Origin: Nelumbo lutea
Lineage: Eukaryota > Streptophyta > Magnoliopsida > Proteales > Nelumbonaceae
NCBI GenBank assembly: GCA_022828595.1
Contig: JAKGHH010000003.1
Span: 13,268,934-13,332,933, forward strand
Length of the DNA: 64,000 nucleotides
Direction of reading: 5' to 3'
Both the position numbers and the translations under genes were made by a program. This document shows positions 25,563 through 38,064 of the stretch, piece by piece (position 1 is the stretch's first letter; each line of letters starts with the position of its first letter). Under the pieces are notes generated by a model. It saw nothing but the letters and a program-made list of their open reading frames with translations, was not told the DNA's origin and did not search any database.

Positions 25563-25901
25563 TGAAAACTTCTCGACAGTCGACACGCTAGCGTTACGGT
25601 TTTAGCTTTCTTTCAACGTCATTGCCAGATTTTGAGATTTATTTATGAGAAAATTATTGACATAGACCCTTTTAAAAATAAGCTAAATACAATGACTATT
25701 CCACGTGTCATCGTAGAGAAGAGAAATATGACCATTCCCCAAAGCCCAAACCCACACGCCCTAACTCTAGTGAAGGCGGGCTTCAACCTGCCAATATGGG
25801 GTTGAGGTCTTGAGCATTTAGCAATGGAGCAGCCGAAAGCCCGAAAATATTCATCCACTTTAAGAGTTAGTAATAGTAAAGTAAGGAAATTTGGAGGGAA
25901 A

Positions 25902-28900
25902 ATGGAGCTTCTTACACTATCCAAGTTCAAACTTCAGCTTCGAGCCTTGGTTACTGAGGTGCGAGACCTCAGAGTAAGCATTTAACATCTTCTCTCTCGT
26001 TCTCTTTCTGTTCCCTTCCTCTACTGAATTCTCCTTTCTCATCTCTCATCTCTGTGCGCGTGTGCGTGTGTGTGAAATTACAGGAAAGGGAGCATCAAAG
26101 CACGGAACAACTGCAACTTGTGATTCAAGTTTACATTCATCCCTTTACCTTCTGCCGTTCTTTTTTTTTTTTTTTTTTTTGAATTTTTTGTATTTCCGTC
26201 TTTATAACATTGATGATTGGATTTAGAGACAAAAGCGATCCGAGGAAGAATTTAGTAGAAAGTTACAACAATTACAAGCAGAGCTAGATTCGTCGATTGA
26301 ATTGCAGCAAAAGCTTGAACGGAAGGTCAGTGAAAGACCGTCCATCATAAGCTCTCAGTGATACTTTGCTTTGCTGAAATTCCTGTTCGAGCAATACGGA
26401 TAGGTTCTTTAAGCTTTTCCATTGTGATATTTGTATTGCCTATTATTAATTAAAACTTAAAACTTTGTTTATTTTCAGATAAGGTGCCTTCAGGATGACA
26501 ATGCCTTATTGGAAAACAAGCAGAGGGACTTGAAGGGAACCATAGATAGCTTGCTTCAGTCAAGGGAGAGTTTCGTAAGCATCTATGAGGTTCGCGATGG
26601 TTCAACATTCTTCTTCTTCTTCTTCTTATTGTCTATGTGTGTGGCCATCATCATCGTCGTTATCATTTACCTTTTCTACACTTCCTTAACTTTGAAATAA
26701 TCTGCATCTCTATTTCAAAAATTTGTCTAGGTTGCAGGAAACATTAGTAGCACAGCCATACGAGTGAAACAAAAGCAGTTTGAACAGTTCATAATTTGTA
26801 AAATTAATTTAGAAAGGTTCAGGACATATTTAATATATGGATCACGCTATTCTTTGCTTGTGTTTCTGAACTTCTCAGCTTCATAGTGTTGTTTTGATCC
26901 CCAAAAATTATGTCTGGACATGCTCCCTAGTTGCCAGTAAAAAAAGGAAAAAAAGAAATTAATTTATGCACCAAGAGTTCATTGTACCATTAGCTACTCA
27001 CATGCATCATCCCAAGGGATATCTCTTGTTACTCATGGTGTCATGGAAAGAATCCAGATTTGGCTGCCACCTATTCAAATCCTACCCACCAAGGGATTCC
27101 ATGTCTTGTCAGTTTACTTTTTGTTCCTTAAATTTGGGATGTAATCCTTTTCTAGTTCTATAAGTTCTGCTCTGTTCTACTAAAAGAGCACCATGCCAGT
27201 TTACCAGTTTGTGTTGTTGAATACTATTATGTAAGGCCTGGGTTTATTAAGAATCTTACTCCTGGCTTCTAAATGAAATGATATGCCATTCACCCATATT
27301 ATATTGTTTTCCAGGATTCTACTTGTGAAATGAGACGGTCAATAGAATTGAAAGAAAGAAAGCTTTCTTTTCTTTCAGAAAAACTATGTGCCCACTTCTT
27401 ATTATTTGAATCAATAGAAAAGGAAGCTGCTTCTGTCAGGCAACTAGTGGATAACGTGCATCAGCTTGTGAGTGAAAAAGAGGATGTAGGCATGTACTTT
27501 CCAAACTATTACTGTTTACACATGCATGCTTATTTATTTTCTTATGAGAACTTCAGTGATATTGAGCTTCTTGATGGTTACACCTTTTCATATTTTCTTT
27601 CTGATACTGTCATTTAATTCTTAACTCCCTACTTTTCTAGTGGCTGGATTAAAGGTGAAACTTGAACAGGTTTCAGCATTAGACAAAGAATTTATTGGTA
27701 TGCTCAAGTCCTTATTAAAATGTTTATGGTATTGCATTTTAGTTTAGACTGCAGAATACTATGCAGGACCATGCTATTCTATTATTTTAGTGCTTTTGTG
27801 TTTCTCTATTAAAACTAATAATTATACATATTAAATATCTTCAAATGTTTGATTTTTTTTAATAATTCTTATAAACCATCGTTTCAAGTTCAAACCAGAA
27901 CAAAATTTACAAGACTTCTGGATCTAACAGATGCAACTTAGTACTAACATTTAATGTAATTTTGCAGACAAGATTTGTTTCCTGGAAAATAGGCTGAAAA
28001 ATGTCCAGGATGAACTGCAGAGAAAGGATATGGTAATTATAGAACTTGAACGACAGCTTGAGGCAGCAAAAACTAGTAATACCTGCCAGCCACAAATTGG
28101 CGAGATATCCATACAACCATTAATGAATATATATGCAGGGTATTGTTTCTTAAGAGTCAACTGCGGGTCAGGTGATGTTATTACCATTTGTTTTGTTTTA
28201 ACTGGTACCACCTTCAGAAAACTCTGTCAATAAAGGAAGACATCATAGAAAATTTACTTGCGGAGAAAAAGGTTTGATTTTATGATTGTGATTTTGGCTT
28301 TAAGCCTCTAGCCTCTCCTTTTAATTAAGTCTGATATTGAAGTTCTGATGAAAATTTTGTTATGATCAGGCATTGTATTTTGAAGTGCGGAACATGGAGA
28401 TGATTTTACAGAAGATTCAGGATGCAGTTACGTGTATGAATGCAGAGGTCTGGGGGAGGCTGTTTGATTTTGACTGTTAACTAAAATATTTGTATATTCT
28501 AAGACCTTCATGGGTTATTCATCCTCAAAGAAAATTTCAATTAGACAACAAATTCTTAAAACCTCTAAGAAAATTGAAGCACCTTAACAGATAAACTGCA
28601 AAGATGTCTATGTCATGTCTGTTTTAAGGGAACTTCAGTCCACAATTTGATGGATCCCACCCAGGAATCTTGTAGACAGAAGTCAGTTCAAATAAGATCA
28701 TCGCTAACCTCAATGAGTTGTATCATTCATATGGATATGATCTTTCGATGGTGTCCCTTTTCAGCATGGAAGATCTCCTTGGCATTAAACACCTAATTAT
28801 ATTCCATATCCTTGTATAAGCATTACCTGTACAAACCTTTCTGCCACTAATATATGGTTTTCATAGTCATTATCTTCTTGATGTTTTTCCTTGACAAGTA

Positions 28901-31900
28901 CCTTGGATCTCCTCAAAGTTTCATCCTTTTAAACATCTGTAGTTTTTTTCCATGTGTATTTCTGTAACTACTTTCTCTGTAATTTACTAATGTGCATTAC
29001 TTTTATGCATAACATACAATTAGATTTGATGCCAGGATAAAAAAGTTTTTTGCTCAGTGCTGGAAGACCAAGAAGAAAGTTCTACAATGAGCAAAAAGGA
29101 AGGTGATGGTATGTATTATCTGATGGGTGTTATCTTGGACATATCTTGGCTTAAATCAGGTTGGTTTGATGATCCTAACCACCATATGTATTATATATCA
29201 TTGGTTGGTTAAGATTATTTAATCATAATAATATTTCACATTAACTGATCTTGGTGAGGCACTCTAAATTGTGGTTCTCCACTCTCTTGCTAAGTGAGCT
29301 GTGAAGGGTACGGAGTAGGGCTGTAGTGTAACTTTCCACAGGTTTCTTTATATTTTGCCTATGTTTATTATTATTATTGTTATTATTATTACTATTATTA
29401 TTATTATTATTATTATTTTATACTTTATTGGTGAGCCAGGATTGATTATAATGGTCCAAGAGAGTAGAAAAGATTCCCCATGTAAGGATCCTGGCAAAAG
29501 AGCTGTGGAAAATACAGGTCTATTCTGCCTCCTACTCCATAAATACATTCCTTATGAGATTGGTAGTTTAATGGTGATAGACTTGAGTGCATTATCCATC
29601 CATGTTTTTCATGTCTAATATATCATATTAGTTCATGATATTTATTTGCATTGCGACTTGGGGAGTTTGTCAAGTCAAAATATCTTAAAGTCCACATGCT
29701 GAAAGATTTTGAAGCAACAGCAATGAAACAAACATAAGATGAGTCAGAGCCTTATCCGGTGCTGCATTAGGAAGAGCAATGCACCAAAACACAAAATCTT
29801 ATTAGTTAGTCTGGTCAGAATCACACTAAGAATAGCATGTGGGAATGTACAATATGGTAAAATGCTTAGTTTTCTTTGAGGAAATGATATCACCAAAGTT
29901 CCTAAAAGTAACAAACTTATAAAGGGTGTACCCTGGATTGCCTTGGCACATGTCTTAAAGTGCACCTTGCTTGTACACCTAGATGTGCCAAGGCAAGCCT
30001 TTAAAACATTTCTCAGCCTTAAAGCAGGTTAGTTCCAGTCAATTCCTTCTCCATGCAAGTTTCACAACATTGAACATTTGCATGAGGCTATTTCCCATGC
30101 TTATTTCCCAGGTTAGTTCCAGTCAATTCCCTCTCCATGCAAGTTTCACAACATTGAACATTTGCATGAGGCTATTTCCCATGCTTATTCCATGAATTCA
30201 AACATTCATTATTTAATATCAACTCCTTGATCGAACTCTTCAGTGGTGATTGAACTGAATTTGAAGAAATTCAATTTCACTTTGTCTAGATTGCTAATAG
30301 AAAAAAATTATCCAGGAGGAATAGAAAGAAAGATACAAGTAGCCACCTGCACAGGAAAACAAGGGAAATACAAATTCCTCAAAATGATTGAATAGCATGA
30401 GAAAATTACAGCAATATCATTAGAGAAATAACAGCTAACCGAAGGGGGTATTCCTCCAATACAAATTACTCTTCCCAACCCCTTCCGTAGTAAGGTATAA
30501 GAAGGACCATTACCCAATGTTGGTTCAAGCTATCCGGGGTCTTGGGAGGGATGATCTGGACAAGGACATAGCCTTCCATTGTTTCTTGCATAAGTGACTG
30601 CTCTTGGACTAGTATTTTAAAATTGCAAGGGCCTTTGAGGCATATGCCTTCTGAAGCAAAGTTCAAATTTTCGAAAAATATATAAAAAAACATTAATACA
30701 TAAAGAATGCAAACTTGAGTTTAATAAAATTAAGCATTTTAAGAAGCCTGTTGGCTCAATTTGAAATACATAAGAATAAATTTGAAGTGAATATGCGGAA
30801 GTAAAAGCAAACATATATGGATCATACCAAAGTCCTTTATCTTTTTAGCACTCAACAATTCAAGCATGCTAAATTTTCAATCTGTGTATTTATTGCTTAG
30901 TTGCATTACTTCAAGTGATTAATGTAATGTTAAACATCTAATATTCCTAATCCTAGGAGATTGGCCCTCTGCATTTGTCAAGGCTCCTTGAGGCATGCCC
31001 AATAAAGTCCATACGGGGGGTATGAGGTAGCATCCCGGATCTAACTTTTTGGACTATTATATATAAAGGAGTTGGTTTTGCGATTTTAGTTGCAGTTCAT
31101 TCTATTTCAAGGTTTAGGAACAAATATTAGTTGTATCATTTTTGCTTATTTAGTGGAAGTTTTGTATTTAAGATGCCATTTGCTAGAACCAAACCTTTAG
31201 TTATTTGAAAGGTTTATTTTAAAAATTTTAGTAGACTATTACTAGTGTACAAACAGAAAGAAGAGGTAATTTAGAAGTTGATAAACCATTACAAGGATGT
31301 AAAACACATAAGAATCTACCAAAAAACAAAACTAAATAAAAAGGCATATTTAAAATTGTCATGCACCTTTTGAAAGGGCCTGTGCTTGAATTTAGGTGAA
31401 GTGCATATCTTAAAATTCATCTCACCTGTGTGCGTCTGAGCATGTCTTTTAAAACACTATCTCAGGCATTAACCCATGTTATCACACTTATCAGCCTGAG
31501 TTCATTTAAACAAGCTGTCCACTTTGGAAGCCAGGGCTTTTGGCCTTCCTGATGTTATGACCCAAAGATGAGGGGCTATCAGAACCATCCCACATCAACA
31601 ATAACAACCTCGAAATGCCCCAAATCTCCACCTAAAAGAGGGCCATTACCCAATGTTGTTCCCAACTATCTTGGATTTGGGGAGAGGTGGAATGGATATG
31701 GACCTAACTTTTAGTATTTTTTGTATGAAGTGGCTGTTGCCAGACTCCAACCTGTGCTTTCACTCTTGTCAGCCCAACATTTTATCACTGAACCAAGGAA
31801 TGCCCCTTATTCCTCAAATCTCCATCTGCTTATGCTAAAGAATACATGTTTCAACCATTCCTTGTAGTTGAATAAATAGGGTTTTCTTGTATACTTATAG

Positions 31901-34605
31901 GTTCTTAAGGCTCAAATTGTTTGCAGTGAAAATTTCATTTGTGCTGGTGTGTAAATGTATGGAAGAGAAAATAGGCCGAATAATAAACTTTCGGTTTATT
32001 ATTGCTTCAGGTTTGACTGTGTTATTTGTTTGTGAGAAGTAAAAAAAAAAGAAAGATGATGTCATCCCTGCCTTATATGAAAGAGAATGGAGGTAGGAGC
32101 AGGGTTATTTATTTGGAGGGAAGTAAGAAGCAAGATGATGTGGTCCCCACTTTAAATGAGAGAAGTGATGTAGGAGGAAGGTGGTGCAAATTTTGCATTA
32201 GTTTATGCAAAAGCTGCACTGCCAGTGAGTGCAAATGCAATAAAAAAGTACAGAATTTATTTCAGTAAGGAGTGCAAATTATAGTTATAAACAAATTGAT
32301 GCAAAACTGAACTGAGTGTAAAATTTGTATCCAGTTCAGATTTGTACTGGAAACAAACAGAGCCTATAAGGTTCAGTTTGGGAAGAGTGCAGATACAAGA
32401 TTTTAAAATACTGTATACAAGGTTTTGCACTGAACATATTTGTATTTGTACTCTAATACTCTTCCCAAACTGAGCCTAAGGAATTTTGTTCCCTCAACTT
32501 ATTGCTTCTTTATTTTGTTTCAAACCAAGCACAGCCTTGTGCAAATGACATCCTTAAAGATTAACCACATGTTGAACCTCCTTGCCAACAAAACTATGAG
32601 GTGTGATTGTGTTTTGGTATTTAAGGAGCCACCAACATAAATTTGTCCATTAATAGCATCATTGTTAAAGTGGACAGTGACCGGATGATATTATATATTA
32701 TCTCATAAAATTTCATGGAGAGGTATTCCTGTATGTCATATCTTTCATTTTAACAGTTATGAGTTCTATCTTTGTTTTATATGCAGCTGTACTTTGTCAT
32801 GAGCACAATTCAGTGGATAACTTGCACGAGAACTGTAACTTCGACTCCTGCATGTCAGAGGCAAGCATATCCCTTGCTCTTGCTTATAGTTGTAGGTAGA
32901 TTCATTCTGCAGCAAAAAAAAAAAAAGGCAGATTTATTTAAAACTGTTTGGTAACTGGGTGGAAGAGTAACATTCTCTACTTTCTGCATGGATAGGTTGT
33001 CTATTCTCCTCCACAGCCAGACTGCTCTGGTCCTCAGTCAGATGCTAAAGTCCTTAACATTTCTATAGCTGAAAAGAAGGTAGTATGATGTCACCCTCTA
33101 CCCCTGCTTGTCTTTTGAAAGAATTTTAGTTTGTTTTTCTGTTACTGCCTTACTGGAACAACAGAAACATTTTGTTAGGGCTTTATCCGTTTACCAGATG
33201 CCATTTTGGTTTTGCTGCCTCTCCCACCCACCCACCAGAAAAAGGAAAAAAAGAAAAAGTATCATAATTTGGTACTTATATATAATTATTGCATTAAGAA
33301 TTCTTCAAAGTTTGGGTGAGACTTGATTTTGAAGAATTTCTATTTAAAATTAAATGGTAAAACTACCACCCTTTAGAAAGCCCAGTTCATATTTCAGTGT
33401 TATCTTTGAGAAAACAAGCCTGAAGTAGATATTCATTTCATGGTTCAGAATAATTGCCTCCCACCGGTAAGCCAGTAAGATTGTGAGAGTACCATAGCTG
33501 AAGCAGAAGCAGAAGCAATGGAAAGAGCAAGGTTGTTATTATCAGAAGTTTTATTACTGGATGGTAAGCCTTGGTAGTAAGGACTTGAGAACCTTCTATT
33601 TGTTTTAAACAACATGGGTATCATGGTGTCTGGGCAACATATCTCCCTAGAATCCCTAATTGGATTTTCTGTAGTCCACCAGTTTTGTTACAGTTCCACT
33701 CCAGAGATCTTTCAAGGAATAGACAAGTACCTCCTTGCTCAGCTTGGATATCCAGGTCTTATCTATGTTAGTTTCGAGTTTATTTTCTTAAATAGAATGT
33801 AATAGCAAAACAAGGAATATAGTGATAAAAGGAAAAGCTGCACTTTGACTGTTCTGCGGACTAAACAAGCCAACTGCCAAGGGTAGAGAGCTCAATTTTG
33901 CTGTGACACGGTATTAGGGCAGGACTAAAACCAATGTAATGTTGTGGCTTCACACAACGTCACTTCATCTAATTCAAGATGGGGCGACGACAATTGATCG
34001 AAGGCTTTGATTTTGTTAGCAAAAGTCGTTTGGAGGGCCTGATGAGTTGATGACCACGTTAGATGCCATCATACACAAGCAGACCAGCTAAGCATAGTTC
34101 TTCCCTGGGCTGTCTTTTGGGAAAGCATCAGAATGATTCTTCAATTGTCCTCCGGCACAACCCCACAACGCCACAACCTTTGAAGTGTAGCCTTAATACA
34201 ATATAACCGCTTTGAGTTGAAATATATTATATGCCCAACCGAAACAGCTGTCTAACTAGAAAATAGAGGCAAGAACGCAACAGTATAGCCATTTTTCCCT
34301 TTTCCCTTTCTTCTCTTGGAGTTGGCACACCACCTCTCCTTTCCTATATTTTCTAATAAATCTAAACATAACCAAACTTTTGGACCAAAACTATTCATAA
34401 CTTAAGAATAAATATTGAAGCCTCCAAGCCAGCCAACAACAATTTCATCTTCGAAACTGATGCATCCGAAATGGTGGAAGCAATTAAGAAGTCCAATCTC
34501 TGGAGATTTTCTATGGTTGGATCTACTCTATCAGACATTTCTGATCTTCAGAGATATTTTTGCCGGTTACTCTATCAAGCAGACAGTACTCTGCGAACTG
34601 TCTAG
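25902..34605 (+). CDS. coiled-coil protein of unknown function
   Basis: Inferred exons are 25902-25973, 26084-26128, 26227-26325, 26479-26589, 27315-27489, 27641-27697, 27968-28104, 28212-28271, 28370-28447, 29036-29108, 32787-32860, 32996-33079, 33488-33563 and 34421-34605. Phases agree throughout and give 441 residues. The protein starts MELLTLSKFKLQLRALVTEV. From about residue 10 to 300 it is dominated by heptad-like Leu/Ile/Glu/Lys/Gln sequence, predicting a long coiled coil. No signal peptide, membrane segment or catalytic motif is seen. It looks like a plant-specific coiled-coil family; I cannot give a function or symbol. Three introns are non-canonical: 27490-27640 and 32861-32995 read as GC-AG, and 28105-28211 as AT-AC. 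The last four exons rest mainly on phase and are less certain; the acceptor before 34421 has a poor pyrimidine tract. Confidence 0.78.
28105..28211 (+). other. probable U12-type AT-AC intron
   Basis: The intron begins ATATCCATAC, one base from the minor-spliceosome donor ATATCCTT, and ends in CCAC. A branch-like TTTTAAC lies about 10 bases before the end, as U12 introns require. Using these sites joins GAG to CTTCAG in phase 0 and keeps the coiled-coil frame. The only phase-compatible GT-AG alternative would need a donor near 28157, an intron of about 60 bases, and a non-heptad insert of about 17 residues. Confidence 0.7.
29364..29418. repeat. TTA/ATT microsatellite in intron 10
   Basis: A near-continuous run of TTA triplets with two single-base interruptions. 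It explains the Ile-rich open frames on both strands here, which are not genes. Confidence 0.9.
30026..30193. repeat. 84-bp tandem duplication in intron 10
   Basis: Two adjacent copies (30026-30109 and 30110-30193) differ by only a few bases. Each starts AGGTTAGTTCCAGTCAATTC and ends CCCATGCTTATT. The near identity points to a recent duplication. The open frame spanning it merely repeats itself and is not a gene. Confidence 0.9.
31909..32364. repeat. MITE in intron 10, GGCTC...GAGCC ends
   Basis: The left end GGCTCAAATTGTTTGCAGTG and right end CACTGGAAACAAACAGAGCC-type sequence (actual right end TACTGGAAACAAACAGAGCC) are imperfect inverted repeats. The flanks TTAA and TATAA are compatible with a TWA target but do not match exactly. 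The open frame at 32026-32268 inside it has no recognisable domain. Confidence 0.55.
32370..32476. repeat. short MITE, GGCTCAGTTTGG family, copy 1
   Basis: GGTTCAGTTTGGGAAGAGT and ACTCTTCCCAAACTGAGCC are inverted with one mismatch and flanked by TAA on both sides (32367-32369 and 32477-32479). It abuts the element at 31909-32364. A related copy is at 35814-35932. It is probably PIF/Harbinger-derived. Confidence 0.8.
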
Positions 34606-34679
34606 CTCACTCTGTCGCTAAGCGGTCTTTCAATACGCCGGTTGAGCTTCGAATACGCAGCCAACATAGCTCTCCCTAA

Positions 34680-34792
34680 GACTGTTTGGTTTGAAGGAAA
34701 ATGTAGGGAAAGGCTGGGAAACTTTTACAAGGTTTGTACATATTTTCCTTTCCTTTTCTTTCTCTACCTTATCCTTCAAACCAAACATATCC
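34680..34792. repeat. short MITE, GTTTGGTTTGAAGG family, copy 2
   Basis: GACTGTTTGGTTTGAAGG and CCTTCAAACCAAACATATCC are inverted repeats, with TAA at 34677-34679 and 34793-34795. It lies 75 bp after the inferred stop codon of the coiled-coil gene, so it may be part of that transcript's 3' end. Confidence 0.8.
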
Positions 34793-35257
34793 TAAATGGA
34801 TTATTGACATCTTTCCTGAAAATGTGCCCCCCCCCCCACACCCAAAAAAAAAAAAAAAAAACAAACAAACAATGTACTAACTGAATCTAATTCCATAATC
34901 TTCATTGGTTCTCATTGCGAATCCGCCATTTGGATTGTTTTGGACCTTTTTGTTTTACTTACCTTTTATGCTATCAAATTTAACTTTATGACCTGCAAAT
35001 TTAAGTATCTATTTTATAATAGTATAAATAATTTAAACATATGCCTATTGGTTATTATGCTGTTAGTTTACTTGCATTTTTCCCCTCTCCCCGTTTCTGT
35101 AAAAAGCATTACAAGACCAGCGAATAGCAATTAGGAAAAAGGACAAAAACAATAGTCCATACTGTCTCTAGTGCATTATTGTTTAATTGGCTTTCCTCGC
35201 TCTCTTCCAAAAAGCAAAAATGTGTAAAAGGCTCCTGTTCCCCTTAATTCCCCACAT

Positions 35258-35765
35258 TAGGGGTGTTTATGGGTTAGGTTGGGTTTTCTTCAATCGATTC
35301 GATTTAGTTGGTTTATTTATTGATTAAATCAAACCAATTTAAATATAAAGGGTTGGTTTGGATCGGTTTATTGGTTTAGTTGATTTATATAACAATTAAA
35401 ATTGTTAGTTTTAAACAGTCCAATGTGAACACCTTTGATCGGTTCGGCTCTAAAAACTCTAACAGACAATATGTAACAGTTGAAGACTTCAACAGTCCCA
35501 ACTTCCAACGTATCTATCCATTCCAAGACTCCTTAACAGTAATGGTTGCTTGTTTCCAAAAAAAAAAGGAAAGCAATGGTTGTTAAACCCAAAAAGGTAA
35601 TAAAAAAACTAATAAAGGGTTAAGTTAGGGACTAATTAATAATTATTTAAATATATCTCACACAAACTGAAACTGTTAAGTGATTTTAAAAACCTGACCA
35701 ACTCAGATTGGATAATTTGGATCAGGTCGGTTTGGTTGGTTTGACATTTAATGTGAACACCCCTA
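35258..35765. repeat. hAT-type MITE with perfect 8-bp target duplication
   Basis: The ends TAGGGGTGTTTATG and GTGAACACCCCTA are inverted repeats. Identical CCCCACAT flanks the element at 35250-35257 and 35766-35773. The 508-bp interior is made of degenerate GGTTTGG and AACCAA words. There is no transposase. Confidence 0.88.
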
Positions 35766-35813
35766 CCCCACATAGAACAACCCACTGACTTCTATGATTT
35801 TTGTTTTTCTTTT

Positions 35814-35932
35814 GGCTCAGTTTGGAAGGAGTACAAATATAAATATGTGGAGTGCAAAACTTTATATTTTTTATTATTTTCTATGTATTTGTACTGTACA
35901 TATTTATATTTGTACTCTTTCCAAACTGAGCC
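35814..35932. repeat. short MITE, GGCTCAGTTTGG family, copy 2
   Basis: GGCTCAGTTTGGAAGGAGTA and TACTCTTTCCAAACTGAGCC are inverted repeats, extending inwards through ATATAAATATG and CATATTTATAT. The flanks are TTT on both sides. The 119-bp element would fold into a hairpin along most of its length. Confidence 0.75.
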
Positions 35933-37409
35933 TTTATTTTATTTTATTTTATTGATATGCTTGTTCTAATAAATTTCTGAAACTTATTACGTGATTGAAC
36001 TGATTGAAAACCCGGACAGTTTTCAAGCCTGCTAGTTTGATAACTTTCATATTATAAAATCAAAAGATTGAGGGTATTGGGAGATTTAAACCTGGGTTAT
36101 TTTCATGGAAATTGAGATACCATGAATCAAAAGAATTCAATGATTCGTGCACTGAATGGTTAGCCCATGTTCAAAATTCAAGCCGTTCTGTCTATTTGGA
36201 CTGGTCAAGTTTAGACATTTATCTCAGAGTCTAGTCTTGAATGTTCAACTAGCAGGGATTGGATGGAAGTAACTACTTGGAAATAGTGTAAATAGAGTGT
36301 AAATGCTGGTTTAATGTAAATATGCATTTCGATGATTCAATATTTGGTGTTTGACAATAATACATTTATGCATTGATAATAACAAAAAATATAATTTCCA
36401 AAACATATTTATATAGAAAGTGAGATATAATTTTACATTGAAAAAAAGAAAGCATATTGGGCTTTTGTGAAAATAGGTATATTAGTTTATCAAGATGGTA
36501 CAGCTAAAAGTTGTTCAATAAAAAAAATAAATTTATTAATACAAAATTAACCCAACTTTACATTTGTATGGAGAAAATGCAAAATACATATTTGCATTAT
36601 TTCCAAACCTTCCTTTGAAAAATACACACACGCAATCAATGGTGCATAAAAGTCTTTGTGACCTGGCAAAGTTGAAAGTTGAAACCTAAAGGGTTGGTGA
36701 AGGTTGACAATAAAACTTGGCAAGTATACTGTCACCGTCACCGATTGATTCCACTGTTAATGTCGGAGGGTGGGGTTCATATTGTTTGAATTCTGAAACA
36801 TAACTCCTCCTGCACGCTAAGCATAAAGCATAGTTTATTAGACTTATCTATTGTGTTCAATACTTAAATGTGATGCAATCACGTTTAAGTATTCTAAATT
36901 CTTATACAAGGCTTCGAAACAAAAGGGATAATATGAAAATAGAAATAAATTAAGCTATTGTTACCAAACTACCAGTCTCACTTTTGGTAAACGTAGTCTC
37001 ACATATTAATGAAATCCATCATTATTATGATACAAGGCTCGACTATAAATCATTGATACCTATAAACAACCATCTAATCATTCTCACTCAATCCATTAAT
37101 GTTTAATAAATATCTAACAGAAAGAATATTCTTATATATAAATACAATATTGTATCAATGGGTTAGGTTGATTAGTCCTGAACTGATTATTAAGAAATTC
37201 TGTAAAATAGATCAATTGAATTATTAATTGGGATACGAGTTGGATCTCATCTCAAGGAAAACTGTCCTAACACGGTTCCAAGATGATGTGAGGTGTGGCT
37301 GATGTGCGGATATAGATCATATTAGGTCAGTTGAGATGCTTTTTTTTATTGGGAGCAGATCCCAAGCTCCATTGACACCTCTATGCTTTTTTAAGCCAAA
37401 TAAAAAAAA

Positions 37410-37960
37410 GGGAAAATTCTTGATAGGTACCCTGTACTTTATGGCGATTGTCAATTTAGTATCTGAATTTTAAAATGCGACAATCTAGTATCCAAACTTT
37501 TATTTTGCGATAATCTAGTACCTACTGTTAATGGATCATCAATTATATATATCACGTGACTCCATGTGCGATTTAAGTTACCCTTGAAAATAAAATACAC
37601 TATTCATCATCTTCTTTTTCAAGAAAATGAAACAGAGTCCAAAGGGCTCATTGCTAGCCACTATCATGGTAGTGGGAGGATAAAGAGTTCAAGACCGTCG
37701 GTCATTCTTTATGACAATTAGCTAGTACCAAGTTATGCAAGACAATGTCACTAAGTGGTGGTGGTGATGGAATGTTGGAGTTTGAAAATGTTAGCTTTTC
37801 TACTTGGAGTGTGTTTTCCCATGACACTTAATGGTGAGTTAATGACAGGTACTAAATTGTCACAAAATAAAAGTTTGGGTACTAGGTTGTCGCGTTTTAA
37901 AGTTTGGGTACTAAATTGACACTCGGCCTAAAGTATAGGGTACCTATTGGGAATTTTCCC
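37410..37960. repeat. MITE with long terminal inverted repeats, Mutator-like
   Basis: The left arm begins GGGAAAATTCTTGATAGGTA and continues CCCTGTACTTTATGG. The right arm is the imperfect inverse, ending TACCTATTGGGAATTTTCCC. The arms are over 50 bp and contain repeated GTACTAAATTG words. Long arms fit Mutator-like MITEs, but A-rich flanks hide any 9-bp duplication. A related left end lies at 63746. Confidence 0.65.
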
Positions 37961-38064
37961 TAAAAAATGATTCGACTATAGTACTGAAAGACATGATGTT
38001 GAAAACACTTAACAATCAACTATTTTATAGAAGTGGTAAGTCGTGACCAATTAATTCGGTTTTA

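Larger units (their letters stand above)
9019..25901. other. 17-kb transposon-rich spacer
   Basis: No cellular gene is supported. From 9019 to about 12500 there is unremarkable AT-rich sequence, including a likely polyadenylation signal AATAAA at 9033-9038 for the bHLH gene. A short direct repeat with the words CAGTCCTTGTCGGAAGGGT lies near 10956 and 11054. MITEs, a GC-rich LTR-like block, an AT-rich desert, Helitron-like copies, a solo LTR and further MITEs follow, and are listed separately. Between 24426 and 25024 and between 25563 and 25901 I see nothing beyond ordinary AT-rich sequence and the 5' region of the next gene. Confidence 0.7.

Noticed and set aside
27486..27661. GT-AG reading of coiled-coil intron 5 (GAT/GTAGGC donor)
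   Set aside because: Joined to the strong acceptor at 27640 it gives an early stop; the other acceptor is weak and drops five residues that fit the coiled coil.
29355..29618. Ile-rich frames on both strands
   Set aside because: Explained by the TTA/ATT microsatellite in an intron.
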